A stretch of DNA of 64,000 nucleotides, from NCBI RefSeq assembly GCF_001422405.1, contig NZ_LMMV01000002.1, positions 229,318 to 293,317 of the forward strand. Reading direction: 5' to 3'. Positions 10,972-21,964 of this stretch are shown piece after piece (within the stretch, counting starts at the first letter, position 1; each line of letters starts with the position of its first letter). Under the pieces are notes generated by a model. That model did no database searches. It had not been told where the DNA came from and saw only the letters and a list, made by a program, of their open reading frames with translations. Source of the stretch: Pseudorhodoferax sp. Leaf267. Its GTDB lineage: Bacteria; Pseudomonadota; Gammaproteobacteria; Burkholderiales; Burkholderiaceae_C. A program made the translations under genes and the position numbers.

Positions 10972-11397
10972 ATGCGCAGAGACTGCTGCCACGCCGCAAG
11001 CGTGAACCAACAGGAGTCTCAAATTTCGACATCACCATCCGAATGGGCACCAGCGCATGACGCCTGGGCAGCATTCATTCGCAATCATCCCGAGCTGGGC
11101 CACAACCCGGGAACTTGGCAGTTCCACAACTTCTTGCGCGTGCACCGTCAGGCGCTGCAAGATGCCGACGTCATCCGCAAGGCTCGCGGTCGGCATTGGA
11201 TTGCGCGCAGGACAGGATTCTCTGCCGCTGCGTTCAACTGCTCGACCGGCGCCCCCGTGACGCGTGCAGAGCCGGCGGCCCCTACGGGTGCAGCGGGGTA
11301 TTCCCAGCCTGCCAAGGTCGGCCCACACGCCGTCGCGTGGGGCTCTGCACTACTGGGTCCGCTGCAATCCAAGTCAAGCGGGGAGGCCAAGTCGTGA
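10972..11397 (+). CDS. Hypothetical protein with AlpA-like tail
   Basis: This 141-residue protein starts MRRDCCHAASVNQQ. An N-terminal portion (WAAFIRNHPELGHNPGTW) of unknown type is followed by a tail with SQPAKVGPHAVAWGSALL, which closely mirrors PQPVKIGLHAVAWRSSEVLA in the AlpA-like gene 800 bases downstream. The tail therefore looks like a decayed or borrowed copy of an AlpA C-terminus. The stop overlaps the next gene (GTGA). An in-frame TTG three bases earlier is the alternative start. Real but function unknown. Confidence 0.6.
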   Translation: MRRDCCHAASVNQQESQISTSPSEWAPAHDAWAAFIRNHPELGHNPGTWQFHNFLRVHRQALQDADVIRKARGRHWIARRTGFSAAAFNCSTGAPVTRAEPAAPTGAAGYSQPAKVGPHAVAWGSALLGPLQSKSSGEAKS

Positions 11398-11846
11398 CCG
11401 GACGCGTGACATTCGACGGTCGCACTGTCCAGGCCGTCAACAGCGAAGAGGTGCACTGCCCCTGCAACGGCTTCGGCCGGACGCATGGATGCTCCGTCGG
11501 GGGGCTGGTTGCTAACGCCCTCGGCCACGCGCCTGGGCCGGTGCTGGTGCGGGCAGCAGATCACCAGAGCCTCGTGCGTGAACAGCGCCTTAACGCGGCC
11601 GCGCCTCCACTGCAACTGGCGCGACTGCCCGCGCCGTTGCAGCTCGCTGCTCGACCCTCCGTGGCGATTCTGGACGGCCGCGTGAGCGTCGGCGAGTCCA
11701 GCCGCTCATTGCTGACGATCTACTCCATGCGGCGCTCTCGAGTCGCTTTGGGGCAGTCGCAACAGTCCCGGCGAAGCTGCGCAGGGTCGTATCGATCCGG
11801 CAAATCCTTCAATATGCGTGCGGCAACCACGGGATGCATCAAGTGA
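11394..11846 (+). CDS. Hypothetical protein, element cargo
   Basis: It has 150 residues from a GTG that overlaps the previous stop. The N-terminus MTGRVTFDGRTVQAVNSEEV is followed by a possible metal-binding patch (HCPCNGFGRTHGC, three Cys and two His). The rest is low complexity and rich in Ala, Arg, Leu and Ser, so only the first 50 residues look constrained. It overlaps the AlpA-like gene by 13 bases. The coding case rests on the chain of overlapping starts and stops; no family recognised. Confidence 0.4.
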   Translation: MTGRVTFDGRTVQAVNSEEVHCPCNGFGRTHGCSVGGLVANALGHAPGPVLVRAADHQSLVREQRLNAAAPPLQLARLPAPLQLAARPSVAILDGRVSVGESSRSLLTIYSMRRSRVALGQSQQSRRSCAGSYRSGKSFNMRAATTGCIK

Positions 11847-12130
11847 GGCCTGAAACATCTACCAACGACCACTTGCTGCGCCTTCCGCAGATCATTGGGC
11901 AGCGGGCGATCTCCCCGGAACAGGCACGCCACAACGCTGCCAATGGCCAACGCGGGTGCCGGCCTCGCCAAGCGATCGCGGCGCTGATACCCGTGTCGCG
12001 CACGACGTGGCTGGAGGGCGTGAAGGCCGGACGCTACCCGCAGCCCGTCAAGATTGGACTGCACGCAGTTGCCTGGCGCTCGTCTGAGGTGCTTGCCTTG
12101 CTGGCCAAGCCCACCGAGGTATCAGGATGA
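11834..12130 (+). CDS. AlpA-family DNA-binding regulator/excisionase
   Basis: Small (98 residues) MerR-like helix-turn-helix protein of the AlpA/phage regulatory family, usually an activator of the integrase gene or a directionality factor. The family pattern is visible: a leading LLRLPQIIG, then PVSRTTWLEGVKAGRYPQPVKIG, then AVAWRSSEVLALL. It sits between short unknown genes and upstream of the replication protein, as in many integrative elements. A 31-residue N-terminal extension (PEQARHNAANGQRGCRPRQA region inserted after LPQIIG) makes it longer than the standard 65-70 residues. Confidence 0.8.
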   Translation: MHQVRPETSTNDHLLRLPQIIGQRAISPEQARHNAANGQRGCRPRQAIAALIPVSRTTWLEGVKAGRYPQPVKIGLHAVAWRSSEVLALLAKPTEVSG

Positions 12131-12474
12131 TGGCCCAAGGGTACAGCCCCAACTGGATCGAATCCGAAGCCAGCATGGCGCCGCATGCGGTCCACGGTCA
12201 GTCTGCGAAGGAGTCGTCTCGCCAGGTTGATCCTGGCTGCGCAGGCACGAAGGCGCGCGCAGTAGTTGTTTGGTGCGGCGTCCATCGCGCTGCAGCAGAT
12301 GACGGCATAGCGACGTGTCTTTCAAGTGATGGCCATCTCTTCGAATGCCCTTTCGATAGCCTTGTCGCTCTCTTCGCTCGCTTCGGCCGTGTGCAGATGT
12401 TCAGCCGAGGGGCGGTCGGCAGGGGCAAGACCGATCAGGGCTTCAGCTTCAACAGCATGGGCTGCAAGAAATGA
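12127..12474 (+). CDS. Hypothetical protein upstream of primase
   Basis: It has 115 residues, starting inside the AlpA stop (ATGA overlap) and ending inside the start of the primase gene (12471). The N-terminal 60 residues are compositionally random, whereas residues 50-100 (VWCGVHRAAADDGIATCLSS, FECPFDSLVALFARFGRVQMFS) look more protein-like, with several Cys and aromatic residues. No family recognised. The tight overlaps on both sides are the main support. Confidence 0.45.
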   Translation: MMAQGYSPNWIESEASMAPHAVHGQSAKESSRQVDPGCAGTKARAVVVWCGVHRAAADDGIATCLSSDGHLFECPFDSLVALFARFGRVQMFSRGAVGRGKTDQGFSFNSMGCKK

Positions 12475-14603
12475 CCAGCGAGGACGCGATGCAGTCGTTC
12501 CAACAGCGCGTTGACGCGCTGAAGGAGCGGTACTGCGACATTCCAGCGTCGCTTCGCCAAGCCCGGCGATGGCTGTTTTGGCGATCAGAGCCACGGGGGG
12601 AGGGCAAAAAGGCGCGCAAGATTCCCTGCTACGCCAGCGGCAAGCGCCGTGGTTTCGGCATCGAGCTGGACAGTAGCGACGATCGCGCACAACTGTCGGA
12701 CTTCGAGCAGGCATTGGTCGGACTGGTCCACCACGAAGGCGCAGGCTTGGGTTTTGCACTGGGGCCAGACGAGCGAGGCAAATTCTGGCAAGGCATAGAC
12801 CTCGACGATGTGGCAAGCCATGGCGAGCAGATGGCGCACATCGTCGACGCGCTCCCCGGCTACACGGAAATCAGCCCCAGCGGCAAGGGCGCGCATGCCA
12901 TTGGCTACGGACGCCAGTTCGCTCCACTCGCGAGCAATGCATCGGGCATTGAAGCGTACTCCTGCGGCCGATTTTTTACGGTGACAGGGGAGGGCGTTGG
13001 ACGCGGCGACATCTCGGACCTCGCCGACTTCGTCTGCGTCTCCTTGGTGCCCGTACACCGTGCCGCTGGCGGAACGCCGACTGCTGAGCTCTCGAACGAG
13101 GCAGGGGGGCACGAGGCGGAACGGGCTGAGCTGCCCACCGTGGAGGATGTGGATCCGAGAACTGTCGTCGACTTGCGCAGTGCGCTCACCATCATTCCTT
13201 CGGACGATCGCGCGATGTGGATCGGCATGATGATGGCGCTGAAAACCATCGGTTCTGCTGGTCTAAGCCTGTTCCATGAATGGTCACAACGGTCCAAGAA
13301 GTACGACGCAGCAGACGCGCAGGAGACTTGGGACTCTGCCCAGCCCTCCCGCACCAGCTACGAGGCAGTCTTCGCGGAGGCCCAGCGCCGTGGTTGGGTC
13401 AATCCCAGGTCGAATGCGGCCCAGCTCATCGCCGCGTTGCCGGACACCAGTCCGCATGCCTGGGCACCAAAGGCGTTCAAGTTCGTCGACGCGGCCACTC
13501 TGCTTGCCAACTACAAGCCGGTCGCTTATCTGCTGGATGGCTTGATCGAAAGCGAGGCGACCTGTGCGATCTTCGGCGCGCCCGGCGCGGGCAAGAGCTT
13601 CGCGGCGCTGGCGTTGTCCGCGTGTATTGCGACCGGCCAACCCTGCTGGGGCAGAAAGACGCGGCAGGGCGCGGTGTTCTACATCGCCGGTGAAGGCCAT
13701 GCGGGCATCACACGTCGCCTGAGGGCCTGGACGCTGGAGACGAAGATCGGCCTGAACGGTGCTCCCTTGTACATCTCAGAGGCGCCGGCGGCCATCATGG
13801 ACTTGGAAAGTGCGCAAGCGGTCGAGAAGGCCGTCGCCGAACGTATGGCAGTGGTCGGGGCTGCCTCACTGATCGTGGTGGACACGCTGGCGCGGAACAT
13901 GGGCGGGGGCGACGAGAACTCGACCGCTGACATGAGCCTGTTCGTACAGCGCATGACCCAGATGCAGCGGGCGCTGGGCTGCACGGTGCTCATCGTCCAC
14001 CATTCCGGCGTCGCCGACAAAGGTCGCATGCGGGGCTCCTCTGCCTTGCACGGCGCGGTCGATTCCGAGTTCATGGTGGGCATGGAAGGCCCCGGCCAGG
14101 TTTGCCTGACCCATGTCAAGTCCAAGGAGTCTGAGCTGCACGCACCAATCGCGATGCGGCTGAAACGCGTTGTGCTCGACTGGCTGGACGCCGAGGGGCG
14201 CCCGATGGAAAGCGCCGTCCTCCTGCTGAGCGACGAGCACGATCGCGAGAGCGGGGACGAGCGTTTGCCGAAGCGCTTGCCTCCGAAGCTCAGGTTCGGC
14301 CTCGAGGCATTCATCGTCGTTGCGGTGGAGCGAGGGCAGAGATCGGGCGGGCGCGTGGCAGTACACGTAGACGACTGGCGAGACCACTTCGTCAGGACCC
14401 ACCACGCGGACAACCCCGCTGCGCGCAGGAAAGCGTTCTCCCGAGCGCTGAAGGACCTCGTCGAGGGCGGGCATCTCCAGGTCGACGGACAGGACTACTC
14501 GTTGCCAGACACCAACGATGCGTTGATCGCCCAGTACTTGCTGAGGCCCAAGCACCCCGTCAGCTCTCCATGGGACGTCGAAGACCGCGATGACCCGAGC
14601 TGA
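12471..14603 (+). CDS. Primase-polymerase/AAA helicase replication protein
   Basis: This 710-residue multidomain replication protein probably starts element replication. Residues 25-190 look like a primase-polymerase domain, with WQGIDLDDV as the acidic metal site and EISPSGKGAHAIGYG as the phosphate-binding/His motif. Residues 220-310 resemble PriCT_2 (SALTIIPSDDRAMWIGMMMA, FHEWSQRSKKY). Residues 345-600 are a RecA-like AAA_25/RepA ATPase with Walker A GAPGAGKSFA, Walker B LIVVDTLAR, and a sensor segment VLIVHHSGVADKGRMRGSSAL. The C-terminal 100 residues are a helical, likely DNA-binding tail. A phased repeat cluster starts 220 bases after the stop. Domain names are by pattern recognition; the ATPase call is the firmest. 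Confidence 0.85.
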   Translation: MTSEDAMQSFQQRVDALKERYCDIPASLRQARRWLFWRSEPRGEGKKARKIPCYASGKRRGFGIELDSSDDRAQLSDFEQALVGLVHHEGAGLGFALGPDERGKFWQGIDLDDVASHGEQMAHIVDALPGYTEISPSGKGAHAIGYGRQFAPLASNASGIEAYSCGRFFTVTGEGVGRGDISDLADFVCVSLVPVHRAAGGTPTAELSNEAGGHEAERAELPTVEDVDPRTVVDLRSALTIIPSDDRAMWIGMMMALKTIGSAGLSLFHEWSQRSKKYDAADAQETWDSAQPSRTSYEAVFAEAQRRGWVNPRSNAAQLIAALPDTSPHAWAPKAFKFVDAATLLANYKPVAYLLDGLIESEATCAIFGAPGAGKSFAALALSACIATGQPCWGRKTRQGAVFYIAGEGHAGITRRLRAWTLETKIGLNGAPLYISEAPAAIMDLESAQAVEKAVAERMAVVGAASLIVVDTLARNMGGGDENSTADMSLFVQRMTQMQRALGCTVLIVHHSGVADKGRMRGSSALHGAVDSEFMVGMEGPGQVCLTHVKSKESELHAPIAMRLKRVVLDWLDAEGRPMESAVLLLSDEHDRESGDERLPKRLPPKLRFGLEAFIVVAVERGQRSGGRVAVHVDDWRDHFVRTHHADNPAARRKAFSRALKDLVEGGHLQVDGQDYSLPDTNDALIAQYLLRPKHPVSSPWDVEDRDDPS

Positions 14604-14823
14604 AGAAAACTCAAGAAGTATGAGCCGCTTCGACCGATTTGCGGGCAAGCGATTTCTGAACTCCGATGAACGCGATCGCACTCGGTTTGCGGCGTGGGAC
14701 AAAGTCGAGACTGGCACCGTCTGCGACGAAGGTGGCCGTTGTCCCGCAATTGTCTCGCGATGGTCTCGATGTTCGACAGCGGTTGAACTCCATCGGATCC
14801 GATTTCGACACTGCGCGGGCCTT

Positions 14824-14910
14824 CGGACAAATCCAGGACACGCCCAGGACATCAGTGGGACACCCGGGACACCACCCTTAAGGGGTGTCCCGTTGTCCCT
14901 GTCGTGTCCC
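14824..14910. repeat. Phased GGACA repeat cluster, candidate origin or operator
   Basis: Five direct GGACA units start at 14824, 14835, 14846, 14857 and 14866 (spacings 11, 11, 11, 9), and three inverted TGTCCC units start at 14886, 14894 and 14905 (spacings 8, 11). The two sets face each other around CCCTTAAGGGG, and GGGACACC/GGTGTCCC at the centre pair as arms. The near 11-base period puts the units on one face of the helix. It lies in the noncoding spacer after the primase gene, the usual place for an iteron-type origin or for a regulator's binding site. Confidence 0.75.
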
Positions 14911-14954
14911 GCGACCTCAGCGCTAGCTTTCCTTCAACCATCAGCATCACAACA

Positions 14955-15275
14955 ATGAGCACTGCAACACTTCCCAAAGACCCCTGCGCCAGCGCCGTCG
15001 ACCGCGATTGGTTCGAAGCGCGTCCCAAGCGAACGCTGCGTTTGCGCCTGCGCTTGCCCGCCGAGTTCGCGGCGTCTACGCACGTGCTGGTCGTCAAGCT
15101 CAGCCCCGGAGACCGAATGCGGGTGCCACTCACGCCGCAGGGACCGGCCGCATACGTCGAGTCGATGATGTCCAACGCGCCCGTCGCTCCCTTGGTGGAA
15201 AAAGGACTCGCCGCAACCCTGGGTCGCGTCATGCCCGAGGTGTCGACGCTGAATCGACGCTGGAGACCGCGATGA
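14955..15275 (+). CDS. Hypothetical small protein
   Basis: It has 106 residues: MSTATLPKDPCASAVDRDW, then a basic strand-rich part (RTLRLRLRLPAEF, HVLVVKLSPGDRMRVPL). No motif recognised. It lies 45 bases after the repeat cluster, so the cluster may be its control region. The stop overlaps the next start (ATGA). The next gene has a related layout (RPISRFEPQF, SHVIVFQRPNGTLARIP), suggesting the two proteins may be distant paralogues: both have an aromatic/basic strand, then S/T-H-V-hhhh, then P-x-G or P-N-G. Confidence 0.65.
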   Translation: MSTATLPKDPCASAVDRDWFEARPKRTLRLRLRLPAEFAASTHVLVVKLSPGDRMRVPLTPQGPAAYVESMMSNAPVAPLVEKGLAATLGRVMPEVSTLNRRWRPR

Positions 15276-15646
15276 ACGCGGCCGATGTGGGGCAGGGCGC
15301 CGAGCCGGGCTTGCCGGATGGGTCCACGCGCGCGGTCTATGCCCCGACCGCACTGTTGGAAGGTGGCAGCATCCCGGACGGCATCTGGTTCGCGCTACAC
15401 CCATTGCGCTCGATCCGCATGCGTCCGATTTCGCGGTTTGAGCCACAGTTCGCCGAGGCCAGCCACGTGATCGTTTTCCAGCGCCCAAATGGCACGCTAG
15501 CCAGAATTCCATCTTGGCCTCGCGACAGCGCAGCAAAGATGGTCAACGTCCTGATGACCGATGCTCAGAACTGCCCAGGTGTTGAGCGGGTCCTCGAAGC
15601 CGTTGTGCACCGCGGCCTGCCGGGCGCATTGGACCAAGGCATTTAG
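15272..15646 (+). CDS. Hypothetical small protein
   Basis: It has 124 residues (MNAADVGQGAEPGLPDGSTR). The start overlaps the previous stop by four bases. The central part SIRMRPISRFEPQFAEASHV parallels the preceding protein's RTLRLRLRLPAEFAASTHV, hinting at duplication. No catalytic motif, signal or membrane segment. Probably an element gene cotranscribed with its neighbours; function unknown. Confidence 0.65.
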   Translation: MNAADVGQGAEPGLPDGSTRAVYAPTALLEGGSIPDGIWFALHPLRSIRMRPISRFEPQFAEASHVIVFQRPNGTLARIPSWPRDSAAKMVNVLMTDAQNCPGVERVLEAVVHRGLPGALDQGI

Positions 15647-15654
15647 GCAATACG

Positions 15655-16320
15655 ATGGGAACGGTATTTGGTGGATGGCGCGGCAGCCGCGGGGGGGCGA
15701 GGGCAATGGAGGATCTTCCGGCCGCCGTGCTGACGCACGCTGCGAGCGGCTCCGCGTTGCAGCGGCACGGCCCTACCATTCAGTGCGAGTACGACGGCCT
15801 GGGTCGGCAGGTCAACGAATTCGTGCGCGTGGTGCATGGAGCGCTTGCTTGGTCTGTCAGTCTGTCGTGGCAGCCGCTGCACCTGGGTGGCCATCGGCGT
15901 TGGTTGCTCTGCCCCGAGTGTCAGGGCCGTCGTCAGGCGCTGTATGTCGACGGCACGAGGCTCGCCTGCCGCAAATGCCTGAAGCTGCGCTACTTCGTGC
16001 AGCATGAAAACGAGCGGACAGGGCTGATCAAGCGCATAGTCAAGCTGCGGCGCAGACTGGGATGGTCGCTCGGCCCTCTGGACCCGATCGGAGGGCGACC
16101 ACGGTACATGCGACATGCTGTCTTCGCGATGCGATGCGCGGAGATTGAAGTTCTGACAGACAAGTTAGTTGGGGCGGTCAGCGACTGGGCGCGGCGTGCG
16201 CATCGTGCGCTGGACCATCGACGCGGGCCGATGGGTGCCGAGCCCGCGAACCTCGGCATTCTGCGGTGTGCGGAGGGCGCTGGAATCAATGAATATTCTG
16301 AGGACGAGGATGAACTTTAA
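15655..16320 (+). CDS. Putative zinc-ribbon protein common in integrative elements
   Basis: It has 221 residues, beginning MGTVFGGWRGSRGGARAMED. A Cys pair CPECQGRR and a second pair CRKCLKLRY, 20 residues apart, form a probable zinc ribbon, framed by LHLGGHRRWLL and YVDGTRLACRKC. Proteins with this GG-x-R-x-W-hh-CPxC, CRxCxxLxY pattern are frequent hypothetical genes next to integrases and primases, often called phage or ICE hypothetical protein. The C-terminus is basic then acidic (SEDEDEL). Last gene of the rightward run. Confidence 0.75.
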   Translation: MGTVFGGWRGSRGGARAMEDLPAAVLTHAASGSALQRHGPTIQCEYDGLGRQVNEFVRVVHGALAWSVSLSWQPLHLGGHRRWLLCPECQGRRQALYVDGTRLACRKCLKLRYFVQHENERTGLIKRIVKLRRRLGWSLGPLDPIGGRPRYMRHAVFAMRCAEIEVLTDKLVGAVSDWARRAHRALDHRRGPMGAEPANLGILRCAEGAGINEYSEDEDEL

Positions 16321-16401
16321 GGGGTGTTGCATCAGCGTGATCCGCGCTGCACGCCTCCGACAAATGTCTGGCATTGACGCCGGTTCACGCGCCCTTACCT
16401 G

Positions 16402-19511
<3,110 letters not shown>

Positions 19512-19515
<4 letters not shown>

Positions 19516-20822
19516 GCGAACGCGCCGTGCAGGTACCAGGCCGTGTCGTCGCCGCCGAGCCGTTCATGGAACACCCATAGCAGCCCCGCGTGCGGACTCT
19601 GCGCCACCCAGTAGTCGCGCACGACGACCGCGGTGGTCTCCGCGTTCTGGACCTGGACGCGGTGCCACCAGCCGCCCTCGACGCGGTGCGGTCCGGCCCG
19701 CATCTGCAGCACGCCCTGGTACATCGGCAGGTCGCCGCGCATCGCCAGGCGCAGGGGCGTGGGCAGGATGAAGCTTGGCTGGGGGAAGCGGCTGCGGCGG
19801 GCGCGCTTCTTCGGGAGGGGCTGCGGGGCCGGCTGCCACTGGGTCTGCCACTCCATGCGGTGGTCCTCGACCAGCCCCGGACGCAGCACCTTCTCGGGAC
19901 CGAGGCGAGCGGCAACACGCTCGAGCACCAGGGTCAGCGACTCGCCAGACTGGGCCGGGTCCGGCAGCAGCGACTTGCTGAGCTCCTCCAGCGGCTGCAC
20001 GTCCAGGGCTTCGAGCTCGATGTCGCCGGCCGGGGCGGCCAGCTGGGTCTTGGCCAGGTGCTCTGCCAGCAGGCGGCACAGGTGCTCGACGTCGCGCATG
20101 GGCACCGCCGTGCGGACCGTCAGCTCGCCGCCGTCGCCCGCGTCCTTCGGGCGCATGGCGTCGTGCACCCAGCGCAGCACGAACGCGGTCGTGCCGGCAT
20201 GCCGGGCGGCCAGCCAGCCGCACAGTTGCATGACCAGCCGGCGCGCCCCGAACAGCAAGGCAGGGGCCGTGTCCACGCGCGACATCAGCTCCAGGCGCGC
20301 GCGGAAGGTCTCGGGCAGCGCCACCCAGGCATGGGCCTCCGGCCGCAGGCCATAGGTCTGGTCCAGGGCGACCAGCAGCGGCTTGTCGAAACGCCGGCTG
20401 AGGCCGCCTCGCGGCAGCGCGCGCACGTCGCCGAGCGTGCGGCAGCCCAGCTGCGTCAGCGTCGTCAGGTGTGGGCGCACGGCCGCCAGCACGTCCATGG
20501 GGAGCGCGTCCAGCAGCGCCGACATGGCACCGCGCACGCCGTTCTCCTGGCCGGCGCGGGCAAAGGCCAGGGCCGCGAGGCTCGTGAGCGCCCAGGCCAC
20601 CTGGGCGACGTCGAGTTCGGACGCCTGCGCCACGATGCGGTCGCGCAGCGCCCGGCGGCCACCGAACAGGCGCACGCTTCCGTCGACCTCGAGCACCACG
20701 GCGTCTTCGACGATGGCCACCCGCGGTGAGAACTGCAGGGCCCAGGTCGACAGTCCGCGCAGGTGCTCATCCGACGGCGGCGTGTTCGGGGCGGACCGCA
20801 ACAACAGGGCGGCCCACAGCAT
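19512..20822 (-). CDS. imuB: Mutasome Y-family polymerase-like protein ImuB
   Basis: ImuB is a Y-family polymerase relative that usually lacks polymerase activity and serves as the hub joining ImuA, DnaE2 and the beta clamp. The 436 residues start MLWAALLLRSAPNTPPSDE; the family segment VVLEVDGSVRLFGG stands where active polymerases have catalytic acidic residues. The C-terminal half contains the ImuB-specific region (PLRLAMRGDLPMYQG, GPHRVEGGWW, RDYWVAQSPHAGLLWVF). Its start lies 56 bases inside the imuA 3' end and its stop overlaps dnaE2. Confidence 0.93.
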
Positions 20823-21555
20823 GGGGTGCCTCGCGAAGAACAGGTGCGGAACGCCGCATGCGCGGCGTCAGCACGGAGGCCAGGCCTCCAGGGATCGATG
20901 GCAGCTGCAGGGCCTGCTCATGGGGCGGGCCGCGGCGCTTGAGGAGGTGCACGGACAGGTCCCAGTCCTCGCCGGCCGCAGCCTGCACGCGCAGCGGGGC
21001 GGCCGACGCCTCGTGGCGGGCGGCTTCGGGACGGCACAGGAACACCAGCCCGTCGCAGGCCAGCGCACAGACCTGCAGGCGGCGCAGCTGGTCGGCCCGG
21101 ACCTTGGGCAGCCAGGCGATGACGGCCCCGGCCGCGTTGGACTTGATCAGCTGCTCGGTCGTCCACAGCCGTTCGGCGGGCGCGTCGGCCTGGATCCAGA
21201 CGAACTGCCGTTCGCTCAGGCCCATGTGCTGCAGGCCGGGCAGGTGCGGGTGTCGCGGTGGGCCGATGACCACGATCTGGCCACCGGACTGCACGACCTG
21301 GCGCAAGCCGGGCGACAGGAGCCGCCATTCGACGACCGAGGGCTGGGCGGCGAGGATTTCGGTCACGGCACGGCGGGGCCAGCCGCCGCCGGGCAGCTCG
21401 GCGTCCAGTGCCTCCCAGCCCGACGACAGGGCCTCGGCGGCGACCTGGTGGCCCAGCTCGTTCCCGCGCCAGACCGCCTCCGCGATGTGCGGTGCGAGCT
21501 GCAGCCGATCCTCGTTGGCGGCGGGCAGTGGCTGGTGAGCGGGGAGGGCTGACAT
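20767..21555 (-). CDS. imuA: Mutasome RecA-like protein ImuA
   Basis: ImuA is a RecA/SulA-like partner of ImuB and DnaE2, known to modulate RecA in lesion bypass. The start at 21555 (MSALPAHQPLPAANEDRL) is chosen because a LexA box lies 12 bases upstream; a longer reading to 21588 would cover the box. Family segments include VWRGNELGH, PGGGWPRRAVTEILA, QVVQSGGQIVVIGPP and LQVCALACDGLVFLCRP. It has 262 residues, with a Pro/Arg/Val-rich tail that overlaps imuB. First gene of the imuA-imuB-dnaE2 operon. Confidence 0.92.
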   Translation of the reverse strand: MSALPAHQPLPAANEDRLQLAPHIAEAVWRGNELGHQVAAEALSSGWEALDAELPGGGWPRRAVTEILAAQPSVVEWRLLSPGLRQVVQSGGQIVVIGPPRHPHLPGLQHMGLSERQFVWIQADAPAERLWTTEQLIKSNAAGAVIAWLPKVRADQLRRLQVCALACDGLVFLCRPEAARHEASAAPLRVQAAAGEDWDLSVHLLKRRGPPHEQALQLPSIPGGLASVLTPRMRRSAPVLREAPHAVGRPVVAVRPEHAAVG

Positions 21556-21566
21556 GGCGTTGAATA

Positions 21567-21582
21567 CTGGATGTCGATACAG
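21567..21582. promoter_or_regulatory. LexA box of the imuA operon
   Basis: CTGGATGTCGATACAG (reverse complement CTGTATCGACATCCAG) is an exact CTG-N10-CAG LexA operator, 12 bases before the imuA start. It indicates SOS control of imuA-imuB-dnaE2, as established for this cassette in other Proteobacteria. Confidence 0.85.
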
Positions 21583-21595
21583 TATCACGAAGTTT

Positions 21596-21964
21596 GGCCA
21601 CTGTCTGCCAGCGCGCCCTCAACGAAGGCGTGCTGCCCGGTACCCGGGGGTACAGGTGGCGCGGCCGACGCCGTGTGTATAAGGTCCCATCGCAGTCGGC
21701 GCGTGGTCGCTGTCGATGTGATCGCTTTCGCTGCAAGACGATGCCATGGGGTTGTCCCTCGCCGCCGTGGGCAACTCTGTGGACAACTCGATGAGCATCT
21801 CGCGGGATCGGCGCTGGGCGTGGGCTGCGACGCGATGCTCAAGAATCGGGCAGCGTCTCGGGCCGGTCTGTCGGGTGGCAGGCACCTGTGCGGCGGATGC
21901 GCAGATGGCGGGCCGGTGGCTTGGCCATGTGTGTTTGGGTGATCGATGAAAGGGTGCGACGACG
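21596..21964. other. Intergenic spacer between imuA and SRAP gene
   Basis: About 370 bases with no gene that I can support. It holds a short inverted repeat GTACCC/GGGTAC at 21640-21653. No second LexA box was seen in front of the SRAP gene. Confidence 0.5.

Larger units (their letters stand above)
9326..16320. mobile_element. tRNA-Val-associated integrative element (right end not found)
   Basis: The block starts at the 3' end of tRNA-Val with a tyrosine integrase and continues with AlpA-like regulator, primase/AAA replication protein, a phased repeat cluster and small genes in one direction with overlapping starts and stops. This gene set is typical of small integrative or satellite elements. 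I found no second copy of the tRNA 3' end inside the window, so the right border is uncertain: 16320 is simply the end of the last gene of this run, before the oppositely oriented mutasome operon. The element may extend further or its attachment repeat may have decayed. Confidence 0.6.

Noticed and set aside
14590..14958. 122-codon open frame overlapping the end of the primase gene
   Set aside because: Its second half is the translated repeat cluster and the residues look random; it has only the overlap with the primase stop in its favour.
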